From: an uncultured Acidobacteriota bacterium
GTDB lineage: Bacteria > Acidobacteriota > Vicinamibacteria > Marinacidobacterales > SMYC01
DNA length: 33,341 nt
Reading direction: 5' to 3'
NCBI GenBank assembly: GCA_947259165.1
Contig: CAMYKY010000027.1
Coordinates: 1-33,341, forward strand
Both the position numbers and the translations under genes were made by a program. The notes under the pieces were generated by a model. That model worked only from the letters and a program-made list of their open reading frames with translations, was not told the DNA's origin and did not search any database. Within the stretch, counting starts at the first letter, position 1, and each line of letters starts with the position of its first letter. Below, in pieces: positions 13,888 to 21,066 of this stretch.

Positions 13888-14214
13888 ATGAGAAACGGGA
13901 CCGTTAGAGTCGAGCGCGACGGCTGGTTCATCGACATCGAGACTCTCGATATCTCGGAGCGGCCTAATTGGGAGATACGCTGTCGGATCCGACGCACGAA
14001 AGAGGACCACGAGGAGGTACGCGGCCACCGATTCTTCGTGAGCCGCGAGCTCAGCGAGCGCTACAAACTCGACGAGCTTTCCGAACAGCGGCGCGAAAAA
14101 TTGATGACCCAGGCGGCAAAGCGCCTCGTCATCAAAGAGCTCGACGAGATCTTCGCGGAGCCCGAAGGCGGGCTCGACTCGCTACGCCCCCTCACTGCGA
14201 CAGAGCTCGGCTAG
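13888..14214 (+). CDS. Small charged protein of unknown function
   Basis: A 108-residue protein I do not recognise. It begins MRNGTVRVERDGWFIDIETL and has alternating beta-prone stretches to about residue 50 (WEIRCRIRRT, GHRFFVSREL). Two helical, highly charged segments follow (LSEQRREKLMTQAAKRLVIK and ELDEIF). There is no signal peptide, membrane segment or Cys. Strong third-position G/C bias and a promoter-like TATAAT upstream support it as real. The transcription start would overlap the palindrome at 13860-13878. Its stop codon overlaps that of the convergent peptidase gene. A small adaptor or DNA-associated protein is possible, but nothing in the sequence proves it. Confidence 0.65.
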   Translation: MRNGTVRVERDGWFIDIETLDISERPNWEIRCRIRRTKEDHEEVRGHRFFVSRELSERYKLDELSEQRREKLMTQAAKRLVIKELDEIFAEPEGGLDSLRPLTATELG

Positions 14215-15866
14215 AGCCCTAGAACGTCCGTGCCTTGTTCGAACACGACGTCGACAGGAATTCGCTCGTCGCTGAGACGGTCCAACTGTTGCTGCAAGGT
14301 GTCGCCGACGACCTGATACGTTGCCATGAATTCCCCGAGTCCGTCGTAGTTTCCTTCGCCCTGGAACTTCAGGATCACGCCAGCGAGTTCGTCCACGGCC
14401 TCACCCATGGTCTCGAGATCGACTTTGTAGGTCTGCGCGGCCGCATCGTAGGAGAACGCACCCTTCTCCTCGAGGAAGTTGAGCTGCATCAAGTTGGCAC
14501 GTCCGTGGGCGCTGGCCGCTCCAAAACGAACCGAGCGGAAGATCGAGGCCAAGAAAGTGACGTAGTTGTCGTCGAGACTCTCATCGTCGAGCTCGCCTTG
14601 GCTCGCCAGCTCCGCGATCATAAAAAGACCGAGAACGTCGGCTTTCGCTTCCTCGAGGGCGGAGGCGCGTTCTTGAAGCGCGGCGCGGACTCGGCCTCGA
14701 CCGTTGACGGTGTTTTTGATCCCGAGACCGTGAGCCACCTCGTGGAACATGACGTTCGAGAAAAAAGAATCGAAGTTGACGAGCGAGCGTTGCTCGTCGG
14801 CAATGAGCACATTGACGATCGGGAGAAGAATTTTGTCGAACTTCGCGCGCATGGCGTTTTTGAGTTGGAGTCGCCGAGTCCCCTTCTGCAGCTGCACCTC
14901 CTCATCGTTCGGCAGGTTGACCGCAATGGCCTTCGAGCCCGCGTTCGCATCGCCCGCGTAAAACACGACGTCGTAGGCATTCAAATCAGAATCGAGCCCG
15001 GGAGTTTCCTGCTTGTAAACGTCGTCGACCGGGATGGTTTTCTGGAGCTCTGGAAGAAGGGCTGCATAGCGGGACAGACGTGCACTCCACTCTTGATCTT
15101 TGACGAGAACGAACGACTCGTTGGCCGCTTTGAACCCGAAGAGTTGGTCTTCATAGTTTTCGATCGGGCCGATGATGATATCGAGCGAGTTGTCTTTCAT
15201 ATCCATCCACGCCATATCACTCGCGCGATAATCGTCGGAGAGCAGAGCGTCAGCGCGTAGTTCGAGATAGCGTTTCAACCCGGGATCCTCGGAGAGCTCG
15301 GCGGCCGCCCGTAGCGCCTCGGCGGCTTCCCCGTACGCCTCTTCGAAAAAAACTGAGTACGGGATCGCGGTGAGTTTGCCGTCATCGTCGCGGCGCACCA
15401 TCGTGTAGAGGCTCTCGAGCTCGACGCCATCGAGCTCTTCTTTGGGCATGTCGGGGGGATAGAAGTTCGCACCGGCAGGTTTGGGCTCGGCGTCGGGAAC
15501 GAAGGGCTCGTTGTTGGCCAATCGATCCCACGGGCCGTAGTTGATCATCGCGAAGCGCCGCGCGTCTTCATCCTCGAGCCTCGCCATCAGCTCGTCTCGG
15601 TCGCCATACGCTTGTTGCCAATAGGCGCCTTCCATCGCCTGCGCTGCGCGGACGAGATGCGGGATCATCGCGCGTTCGCTCTCCGACAGCGAGGCGACAT
15701 CGGTCGTAAGCCGAACAGTCGTGTATTTCGCAAGACGCGCCTGCATGGGGCTCAGCGCTTCGGGCTCGACCGCTTCATCCGGGGGCGGCGCCTGACACGC
15801 ATAACCCGCGACCAAACAAGCAACCACCCAGGGCGCGGTAAAACGGTTCATTCCTCGTTGCGTCAT
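14211..15866 (-). CDS. M49-like zinc metallopeptidase, exported, possible lipoprotein
   Basis: A 551-residue protein. The start is hydrophobic (WVVACLVAGYACQAP); the Cys after AGYA could be a lipobox Cys, but the box is weak. A disordered Pro/Glu-rich linker follows. The catalytic motif HEVAHGLG places His375, Glu376 and His379, with the third ligand in EEAKAD (Glu405 or Glu406). This order and spacing match dipeptidyl-peptidase III-like (M49) hydrolases; classic DPP III has an extra residue in its HELLGH motif. The N-terminal half (residues 40-330, including INYGPWDRL) fits the M49 upper lobe. It likely cleaves short peptides in the periplasm. The start may be Met1 or Met6; neither has a clear Shine-Dalgarno sequence. 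Its stop overlaps that of the convergent 108-residue gene. Confidence 0.8.
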   Translation of the reverse strand: MTQRGMNRFTAPWVVACLVAGYACQAPPPDEAVEPEALSPMQARLAKYTTVRLTTDVASLSESERAMIPHLVRAAQAMEGAYWQQAYGDRDELMARLEDEDARRFAMINYGPWDRLANNEPFVPDAEPKPAGANFYPPDMPKEELDGVELESLYTMVRRDDDGKLTAIPYSVFFEEAYGEAAEALRAAAELSEDPGLKRYLELRADALLSDDYRASDMAWMDMKDNSLDIIIGPIENYEDQLFGFKAANESFVLVKDQEWSARLSRYAALLPELQKTIPVDDVYKQETPGLDSDLNAYDVVFYAGDANAGSKAIAVNLPNDEEVQLQKGTRRLQLKNAMRAKFDKILLPIVNVLIADEQRSLVNFDSFFSNVMFHEVAHGLGIKNTVNGRGRVRAALQERASALEEAKADVLGLFMIAELASQGELDDESLDDNYVTFLASIFRSVRFGAASAHGRANLMQLNFLEEKGAFSYDAAAQTYKVDLETMGEAVDELAGVILKFQGEGNYDGLGEFMATYQVVGDTLQQQLDRLSDERIPVDVVFEQGTDVLGL

Positions 15867-15889
15867 GCTTTATTGTACATTTCAGTTGA

Positions 15890-15923
15890 CGCAGAACGAT
15901 ACTTTTGGCGCAGAACGATACTT
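15890..15923. repeat. Two 15-bp direct repeats upstream of arsR-like gene
   Basis: CGCAGAACGATACTT occurs at 15890-15904 and again at 15909-15923, a 19-bp period (about two helical turns). The pair lies in the 103-bp gap between the divergent peptidase and ArsR genes. It may be a tandem regulator site or a small duplication. Confidence 0.6.
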
Positions 15924-15969
15924 CTAGCATCATCGAATTCTGGTAGAGACGTCAGGAGAAGTAGCTCGG

Positions 15970-16266
15970 GTGTTCGCGGCTCTAGGGCACGAGTCCCGGG
16001 TCGCCATCATCCGTCTCCTTCTCGCCGCGCATCCGACCGGGCTCGTCGTCGGCGAGCTCCACGATGAGCTCGGAATCCCGGCTTCCACCCTTTCGCATCA
16101 CCTGGATGCGCTGCGCCAGGAAGGGCTCGTTGAACAGGAGCGGGAGGGGCGATTTCTGCGCTATCGAGCTGGCACCGCACAGCTTCAAGTCCTGCTCAAC
16201 TTTCTCTACGCCGAGTGCTGCACCCGCCAGCCCGCCGTCAACATCTCCGTCCCGGCAAAGGCCTAG
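15970..16266 (+). CDS. ArsR/SmtB-family metalloregulator
   Basis: A 98-residue winged-helix repressor. FAALGHESRVAIIRLLL is the typical ArsR opening, GELHDELGIPASTLSHHLDALRQEG is the helix-turn-helix with recognition helix, and EREGRFLRYRAG is the wing. The usual metal-1 ELCVCDL motif is absent. Instead a Cys pair sits near the C-terminus (FLYAECC), as in AfArsR-type regulators, which bind As(III) with C-terminal cysteines; the third Cys of that type is not evident. The GTG at 15970 has AGGAG 11 nt upstream. The reading frame stays open upstream to 15928, so a slightly earlier non-ATG start is possible. The ArsI-like gene follows after 5 nt, consistent with an ars-type operon. Confidence 0.85.
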   Translation: MFAALGHESRVAIIRLLLAAHPTGLVVGELHDELGIPASTLSHHLDALRQEGLVEQEREGRFLRYRAGTAQLQVLLNFLYAECCTRQPAVNISVPAKA

Positions 16267-16271
16267 CACCC

Positions 16272-16613
16272 ATGAGACTCTTTCACCGCCAGGGCGAAGG
16301 CTTCACCCTCAACCAGAGCCAGCAAGCCCCGTGCGACCCCGGCGCGCTGAACCATCTCGGGATCCAAGTGAACACGGCCGAGGAGGTCGCCGCCGCCACC
16401 AAGCGTCTCTCCGACGCCGGTTTCGAAACCCTGGAAGAGAACGACACCGTTTGTTGCTACGCGCTCCAAGACAAGGTGTGGTTTAGCGATCCCAACGGCT
16501 ACCGCTGGGAAGTCTTCGTGGTCAAGCAAGGCGACGTAACCGTCCAGTCCGACCCCGCCGTCCAAGCCGCCAAAACCGAAGAGCCCTGCTGCGAACCCAC
16601 CTGCAGCTTGTAG
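16272..16613 (+). CDS. ArsI/CadI-like glyoxalase-fold protein, N-terminally deleted
   Basis: A 113-residue protein related to ArsI/CadI metalloenzymes; ArsI cleaves the C-As bond of trivalent organoarsenicals. The second half matches well: LNHLGIQV (metal His28), DTVCCYALQDKVWFSDPNG with the As-binding Cys61-Cys62, and RWEVF (metal Glu80). A cysteine-rich tail (CCEPTC) follows. Family members are about 150 residues and begin with a first beta-alpha-beta unit carrying another metal His and a DYAKWML stretch. Here MRLFH runs almost directly into FTLNQSQ, so about 40 residues are missing. An in-frame internal deletion explains this better than a wrong start, because arsR ends just upstream. Activity is doubtful. 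Confidence 0.7.
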   Translation: MRLFHRQGEGFTLNQSQQAPCDPGALNHLGIQVNTAEEVAAATKRLSDAGFETLEENDTVCCYALQDKVWFSDPNGYRWEVFVVKQGDVTVQSDPAVQAAKTEEPCCEPTCSL

Positions 16614-16863
16614 CGCAACGCAAGGGCGAGCTCGTCGCCAACGTGTGGCGCGTCCCGATCCTCACGGATCGTCCCGCCACGTGGACCGACGCCGAACAGA
16701 TCACCTTTGACGAAGCCTACATCGAGCACCTGGACGTTTCTCCCGACGGCGAGCGCTTGCTGATCAGCTCCGATCACGCCGGAAACCCCGACATCTGGGA
16801 ACTTCCCGCGGCCGGCGGCGAGTTACAGCAGCTGACCAGTGATCGTACTCCTGACTGGGCGCC
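16614..16863 (+). pseudogene. Relic of a PD40/TolB-like beta-propeller gene
   Basis: Directly after the ArsI-like stop, a frame without a good start codon encodes RKGELVANVWRVPILTDRPA, then HLDVSPDGERLLISSD, GNPDIWELPAAGGELQQLT and SDRTPDWAP. These are WD40-like PD40 propeller blades, of the kind found in TolB and in exported S9 peptidase-like proteins. An intact gene would continue with WSPDG after the last match. Here the homology stops at about 16862 and the frame enters a hairpin sequence and then antisense alkD. Both ends are missing, so this is a fragment left by a deletion or rearrangement, not a working gene. Confidence 0.7.
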
Positions 16864-16872
16864 CCCTCACCC

Positions 16873-16894
16873 GGCTCGCTCGCCTGCGCGAGCC
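16873..16894. terminator. REP-like hairpin downstream of alkD
   Basis: GGCTCGC (16873-16879) and GCGAGCC (16888-16894) are perfect 7-bp arms around an 8-nt loop. The hairpin lies 11 nt past the alkD stop on the minus strand and could end its transcript. It lacks a U-tract. It also marks the point where the PD40 relic loses homology. Confidence 0.45.
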
Positions 16895-16905
16895 TCATTT
16901 CGAGA

Positions 16906-17637
16906 TCAGGCAGTGCCCTTCAAGTACGCTTGTCGCTTTTGCTCAGGAAATTTCTCGATCGCGTAGCGCAGCATCGTGCGCGGCATCTTCTTGTAGTGGG
17001 TTTTCAAGAAGCGTTCCTCCGACGCGAGGTCGCGGTTTCCCACCTCTCTCAACATCCACCCGACGGCTTTGTGGATGAGGTCGTGGTCGTCGTCGCGCAG
17101 TAGCTTTGCTATCGCGAGTGCGTCTTTGAAATCCTTCTGCTTGATGAAGCGGAATGTCACGAGGATGGCGATGCGGCGCTCCCACAAATCGGAACTCTTC
17201 GCCCAGCGATAGAGTTGTTTTCGATCCTTGTCTTCTAGGTAGCCGCCGACGATCGTCGGCGCGCTGCCATCCACCAAATCCCAGTTGTTGACGCGGCTCA
17301 AATGCCGCACGTAGAAGCGATAGAGCTCGGAGCGTTGCTTGTCACTCGTCGCACGGTTGAAGGCGTCGACAAGAATGAACAGCGCCACTTCGCGCTCCTC
17401 GTGAATGGGCGAATTCAACAATCTAGAAACTTCACCCGGCTCCATCCCACGCGCCTGCTTCGCAACCGCCCGGCATTTGGGAACGGTGACGCCCAGGAAG
17501 CGGTCCCCTTCCCCGTACTCGCCGGGCCCAGTTTTGAAGAAATGGGGGAAAAACGCGGCCTTTTCCGGATCGGCCTGCGCTTTCAGGAGCCGTTTGGCCT
17601 GCGCCGCGGTCATCAGGTTTTGGAAGCTTTTTCTCAT
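16906..17637 (-). CDS. AlkD-type DNA alkylation repair glycosylase
   Basis: A 243-residue protein built of HEAT-like helical repeats. AlkD enzymes excise positively charged alkylated bases such as N7-methylguanine and N3-methyladenine without flipping them. KTGPGEYGEGDRFLGVTVP is the diagnostic N-terminal tract. The DNA-contact and catalytic residues appear as NNWDLVDGSA (Trp119, Asp123) and LWERRIAIL (Arg154-155), equivalent to Trp109, Asp113 and Arg148 of Bacillus cereus AlkD. Later repeats include DLIHKAVGWMLREVG. The ATG at 17637 follows a weak minus-strand promoter match (TTGCGA at 17675, TATTTT at 17652) that would give a leaderless start. An ATG at 17613 (235 residues) fits the family length slightly better. 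It is divergent from the methyltransferase at 17716. Confidence 0.93.
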   Translation of the reverse strand: MRKSFQNLMTAAQAKRLLKAQADPEKAAFFPHFFKTGPGEYGEGDRFLGVTVPKCRAVAKQARGMEPGEVSRLLNSPIHEEREVALFILVDAFNRATSDKQRSELYRFYVRHLSRVNNWDLVDGSAPTIVGGYLEDKDRKQLYRWAKSSDLWERRIAILVTFRFIKQKDFKDALAIAKLLRDDDHDLIHKAVGWMLREVGNRDLASEERFLKTHYKKMPRTMLRYAIEKFPEQKRQAYLKGTA

Positions 17638-17715
17638 ACTGAAGTAAAAATAGCGATACGGGGGTATAATCGCAATCAAATCAGTCAACTTCGTCGAAAG
17701 GTTAGATCCCGTCTA

Positions 17716-18339
17716 GTGAGCCCCAACTTCACCGAGACGTTCCTGCGCTCCGCAGAGAAGGCGTTTGACGGCCAGCCGCTGCGGCTGACCGACGACGGCA
17801 TCTGGCTCCCGATGCCACTCGACGTCCTCGACGCCGCGCTCGACGCGCTCCAGGCGAGCGGTTTTTGGGCGCGCCTCGGGGGCCGGGCGAAGGTGCTCGA
17901 TGCGGGCATGGGCGACGGTCGGATCGTGGCCGCTTTGTGTAGTGTGCCTCACAATCTTTGGGCTTACGGAATCGAATCGCATGCGAACCTTTGGGGGCTC
18001 GCGCAGGAGAATCTGCGGGCCCTCACCGAACAAGGAATGGCATCGAGCTGGCGTACGTGCCAAGGAGACTACTTGGACCTGTCGACGTACCCGAAGCTCG
18101 GGATTCGGCTCGAAGATGTTGACGCGTTCTTCAACTACCCCGACGGTAACGAGCACAAGCTCGCCGCCCTCCTACGCGATCACGGACGACCCGGCGCCTT
18201 CCTCGTCATACTCACCCCCGAGCACGGGCTCGAGCTCGAAGGTTTGACACGAGAAGAAGAGCTAACGATCGATAGAGGTCCCGGCGTGCCAGAATTTCGT
18301 CTCGTGCTTTACCGCGTTCAGCGCCAGGCAAGCGCGTAG
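17716..18339 (+). CDS. SAM-dependent methyltransferase-like protein
   Basis: A 207-residue protein starting at GTG 17716. A GAAAGG tract lies 15 nt upstream, and a perfect TATAAT sits at 17665-17670 without a clear -35. Motif I is AKVLDAGMGDGRIVAAL (about residues 60-75). YGIESHANLWGLAQENL supplies the acidic residue that would bind the SAM ribose, and LEDVDAFFNYPDG is a motif-IV-like segment. The Phe/Tyr-rich NYPDG, in place of an NPPY-type motif, does not point to a DNA methylase. The N-terminal FLRSAEKAFDGQPLRLTDDG has no assigned role that I recognise. The frame is open far upstream, but that part is antisense to alkD and is not coding. The substrate is unknown. Confidence 0.7.
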   Translation: MSPNFTETFLRSAEKAFDGQPLRLTDDGIWLPMPLDVLDAALDALQASGFWARLGGRAKVLDAGMGDGRIVAALCSVPHNLWAYGIESHANLWGLAQENLRALTEQGMASSWRTCQGDYLDLSTYPKLGIRLEDVDAFFNYPDGNEHKLAALLRDHGRPGAFLVILTPEHGLELEGLTREEELTIDRGPGVPEFRLVLYRVQRQASA

Positions 18340-18342
18340 TTC

Positions 18343-18367
18343 GGTATACGGCATACGGTATACGGCA
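18343..18367. repeat. TATACGGCATACGG short tandem repeat
   Basis: Overlapping copies of GGTATACGG and GCATACGG follow one another in the 41-bp gap between two convergent genes. TATA-centred units are self-complementary in part. This may be a small intergenic repeat with termination potential; no T-tract is seen. Confidence 0.5.
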
Positions 18368-18380
18368 GACCGGGCTTTAA

Positions 18381-18722
18381 TTAGTAATTCCAGACGAATC
18401 GTTGGACCAGAGCGATGAGACCGCTGACGAGTGGGAACGCGACTAGCGCGAGAAGGAGACGCTTCCACACGCTCGACGTGGTCGTTCGATAGACGGCCAG
18501 CCACTGAGCAGAGACCGCTGCTCCAAACGCAGTCCCACCACCGAGGAGCGGATGCTCGCACCAAGGACAATGCGGCCCGGTGGCGGCGTGGATGTTGCAA
18601 TAGGTCGCGATCCCGTTCCAAAGCGAGCGGCATCCGCACTGGAAGACGACGGCGCACCAGTCGACGAAAAAGACGCTGGTGACGACGAATGCGACGAGAA
18701 AAACCGAGTGCCTGGACGTCAT
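18381..18722 (-). CDS. Small Cys-rich membrane protein
   Basis: A 113-residue protein with two or three membrane segments: FLVAFVVTSVFFVDW near the start, a moderately hydrophobic stretch at about residues 63-80, and LLLALVAFPLVSGLIALV at the end. Between them is a loop with clustered cysteines: WCAVVFQCGCRSLW, ATYCNIH and HCPWC. The CPWC motif and the Cys/His spacing could bind a metal or be redox-active. I do not recognise a named family with confidence; DUF2752-like proteins share a CPxC membrane motif but differ elsewhere. The ATG follows the DNA polymerase stop by one base, so it is the last gene of the four-gene operon. Confidence 0.75.
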   Translation of the reverse strand: MTSRHSVFLVAFVVTSVFFVDWCAVVFQCGCRSLWNGIATYCNIHAATGPHCPWCEHPLLGGGTAFGAAVSAQWLAVYRTTTSSVWKRLLLALVAFPLVSGLIALVQRFVWNY

Positions 18723-18723
18723 A

Positions 18724-21066
18724 CTAGAACAGGCTCATTTGTCGATCGAGAATCTTACTCACCGAGGTGCCCTTGACGTGCAACAAAGCGTCGGCGGCGG
18801 GGGCGAGCTGCCGGTCGACGTAGTGCTGGTAGTCGATGCGGGATGGGTTGTTGTCGAGGGGCTCGGGGCCGTTGACGGTGACGACGTAGCGGATCCATCG
18901 GCCGGCACGGCTCGACTTTCGAGCGGCCTGGGCGTGGGGTGGGACGTTCTTCACGTAGTCTTTCAGCCGTCGTCTCAATCGCTTGCGATACACGAGCTCG
19001 GCGTCTCTTCGGCCACCAAGCACGGCCGCCGCCGTTTCTTTCACGAAATCCACAAACGGTTCCTCGTGGAACACGCGTCGGTAGAGCTCGCGCTGAAACT
19101 CGCGCGCAAGCGGCGTCCAATCGGAGCGCACTGACTCGAGCCCCGTGAATTGGAGCTCGACATCGCCCCCGCGCCGAACCAACCCCGCGTAGCGCTTCTT
19201 ACTTCCCTGCTCGGAGCCCCGAACCGTCGGCATGAAAAAGCGCAAGTAGTGCTTTTCGAACTCGAGCTCGAGATACGATCTCAACTCGTAACGTTGACGA
19301 ACCTCGTCCGACCAGAACGCTGTCAGCTCCGTCGCGATTTTCGCCCCGAGCTCGGCGCACGCCTGCTCGCTGGCGTCTTGCTCGAGAAGGACGAACAACG
19401 AATCGGTATCGCCGTAGATGACGCGGTGCCCGGCGCCCTCAATAAATTTCCGGCTGCGAGTAATGATCTCGTGTCCTCGGAGCGTCACGCTCGACGCGAG
19501 CCGCGGATCGAAGAACCGACACGCCGTGGTTCCAAGAACACCGTAAAACGAGTTCATGATGATCTTGATCGCGCGGGACGAAGCATCATTTTTCGCTCTC
19601 TTCGCGCGGTCCCGAGCGCTCCACAGATGCTCGATGAGCTCCGGCAGAATGTGCGTTTGCTTCGAGAAGCTGGCGCCTTTGAACCCGGGGACCTCATCGT
19701 CGGAATCCACAGCCAGTCCCAGCGGATCGACGAGGAAGGTTCGTATGATGCTCGGATACAGACTCTTGAAATCGAGAACGATGACGTTCGAAAACAGTCC
19801 GGGTTCGGAGTCCATGACAAAACCGCCCGGGCTCATGTCCGCAACGTCGAGGTCATGCTCATCGACGTTAGGAGCGACACGCCCCTGCCGATGCAATCGC
19901 GGCAGATAGAGGTTGTCGAACGCCGCGACCGAGCCACCCACGCGATCGAGCGCGAGCCCGGTGAGCTGCGCTCGCTCTATCGCGAAGTCCATCAGTTGCG
20001 TGTGCTCGAAGATCTCTTCAACGAGACGGCAATCCTCGAGGTTGTAGCGAGCGAGATCCCACGGCGCCTCCCGATACATGCGCCGAATCTCGTTGATTTT
20101 GTCTTCACTGTTCTCATCGCCGGAGTCGATGAGCTTGCTTCGCCCGAGCAGCTCACGGGCCACGGCGTTCAATCCGAAATCCTCGAAGTGCCACGTCGCG
20201 GTTCGCAGCGTGTCAATCCCGTCGAGAACGGGGCGCCCGGGGATCCGTGCAACACGCTTTCCGCCCGGACCGGTCGAGGCAAGCAGTGTCGCCCGGTCCT
20301 TGCCCCGGCCGAGAGCGAATGCGAGATTCAACTGCTGGCAACGCGTCTCCAGAAAGCGCAGATCGAAGTCGATCACATTCCACCCGATCAGGACGTCGGG
20401 ATCCGCCGCGGCCACCCACGCGAAGAACTCCTCGAGCAGCGTGGTTTCGTCGGAATGGATGGAGTGCTCCGCTAGCTCGTCGATGCGATCCCCGTGAACT
20501 TGCGGCCCCCAATCGGGCGAGCGTAGCAAGAACACATGGGCGCGCTCGCTCGTCGTCGCGGAGATCGAATACAGCGTGTTGACGGCGTCGGTCTCGATGT
20601 CGATCGTCATGACCTCGAGCTCCGGACGATAGTCGCAGGACTCGACTCGCGGGTTGCGATACTCACGAAACGTCGGGTGCTCGGTCACCTCACCGCTCAC
20701 CGTCAAACCGCCGGTCACAAAGCGCTCCATCAGGAATCGATCCGTGGGTTTGACGTCGGACTCGTGAAGCCGAGCACCTCCCGAGCGCAGAAGCTTTCTC
20801 GCGTCGACGAGCGCTCTCCGGCTCGGGAAATACAAGCCGTCAACCGGGGCGCCCGCGAGGGTCGTCAGCTCGAGAGGTCTCGCGCGTCCACCGAGCTTTT
20901 CCGCGTCGACGAAGCCGCGCTCGACGAAGCCGACCGCCTCTTGCCGATCGAGCTGTATCCGCACGGCTCCGCTTGCAGCCTTCGCCCAGAAGACGAGCTC
21001 GAGCCCATCCGCGGTATCACGCCACTGACGCGTGAGCAGGAAGGCGTTCTCGGTGCTCGAGCTCAA
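18724..21066 (-). CDS. polB: Family B DNA polymerase (DNA polymerase II)
   Basis: A 780-residue protein, against 783 for E. coli Pol II. All proofreading and polymerase motifs are present: Exo I MTIDIETDAV, Exo II GWNVIDFDLRFLE, Exo III YNLEDCRLV, Pol A LDFKSLYPSIIRTF, Pol B IKIIMNSFYGVLG and Pol C VIYGDTDSLFV, with the two catalytic Asp in YGDTDS. It should be an SOS-type polymerase for restart and translesion synthesis. I did not identify a LexA box. The start is TTG at 21066, sharing TTGA with the stop of the preceding gene (4-nt overlap), which suggests coupled translation. Placement behind an exported binding-protein gene is odd for a DNA repair enzyme. Confidence 0.95.
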   Translation of the reverse strand: MSSSTENAFLLTRQWRDTADGLELVFWAKAASGAVRIQLDRQEAVGFVERGFVDAEKLGGRARPLELTTLAGAPVDGLYFPSRRALVDARKLLRSGGARLHESDVKPTDRFLMERFVTGGLTVSGEVTEHPTFREYRNPRVESCDYRPELEVMTIDIETDAVNTLYSISATTSERAHVFLLRSPDWGPQVHGDRIDELAEHSIHSDETTLLEEFFAWVAAADPDVLIGWNVIDFDLRFLETRCQQLNLAFALGRGKDRATLLASTGPGGKRVARIPGRPVLDGIDTLRTATWHFEDFGLNAVARELLGRSKLIDSGDENSEDKINEIRRMYREAPWDLARYNLEDCRLVEEIFEHTQLMDFAIERAQLTGLALDRVGGSVAAFDNLYLPRLHRQGRVAPNVDEHDLDVADMSPGGFVMDSEPGLFSNVIVLDFKSLYPSIIRTFLVDPLGLAVDSDDEVPGFKGASFSKQTHILPELIEHLWSARDRAKRAKNDASSRAIKIIMNSFYGVLGTTACRFFDPRLASSVTLRGHEIITRSRKFIEGAGHRVIYGDTDSLFVLLEQDASEQACAELGAKIATELTAFWSDEVRQRYELRSYLELEFEKHYLRFFMPTVRGSEQGSKKRYAGLVRRGGDVELQFTGLESVRSDWTPLAREFQRELYRRVFHEEPFVDFVKETAAAVLGGRRDAELVYRKRLRRRLKDYVKNVPPHAQAARKSSRAGRWIRYVVTVNGPEPLDNNPSRIDYQHYVDRQLAPAADALLHVKGTSVSKILDRQMSLF

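Noticed and set aside
14235..15260. Plus-strand 341-codon open frame
   Set aside because: Antisense to the M49-like gene, whose zinc motif and family pattern are clear.
17302..17715. Upstream extension of the 17716 methyltransferase
   Set aside because: Antisense to alkD, and it ends exactly where the methyltransferase-like sequence begins.
19150..20475. Plus-strand 441-codon open frame
   Set aside because: Antisense to polB, which has all its family B motifs; no domain is visible in the antisense reading.
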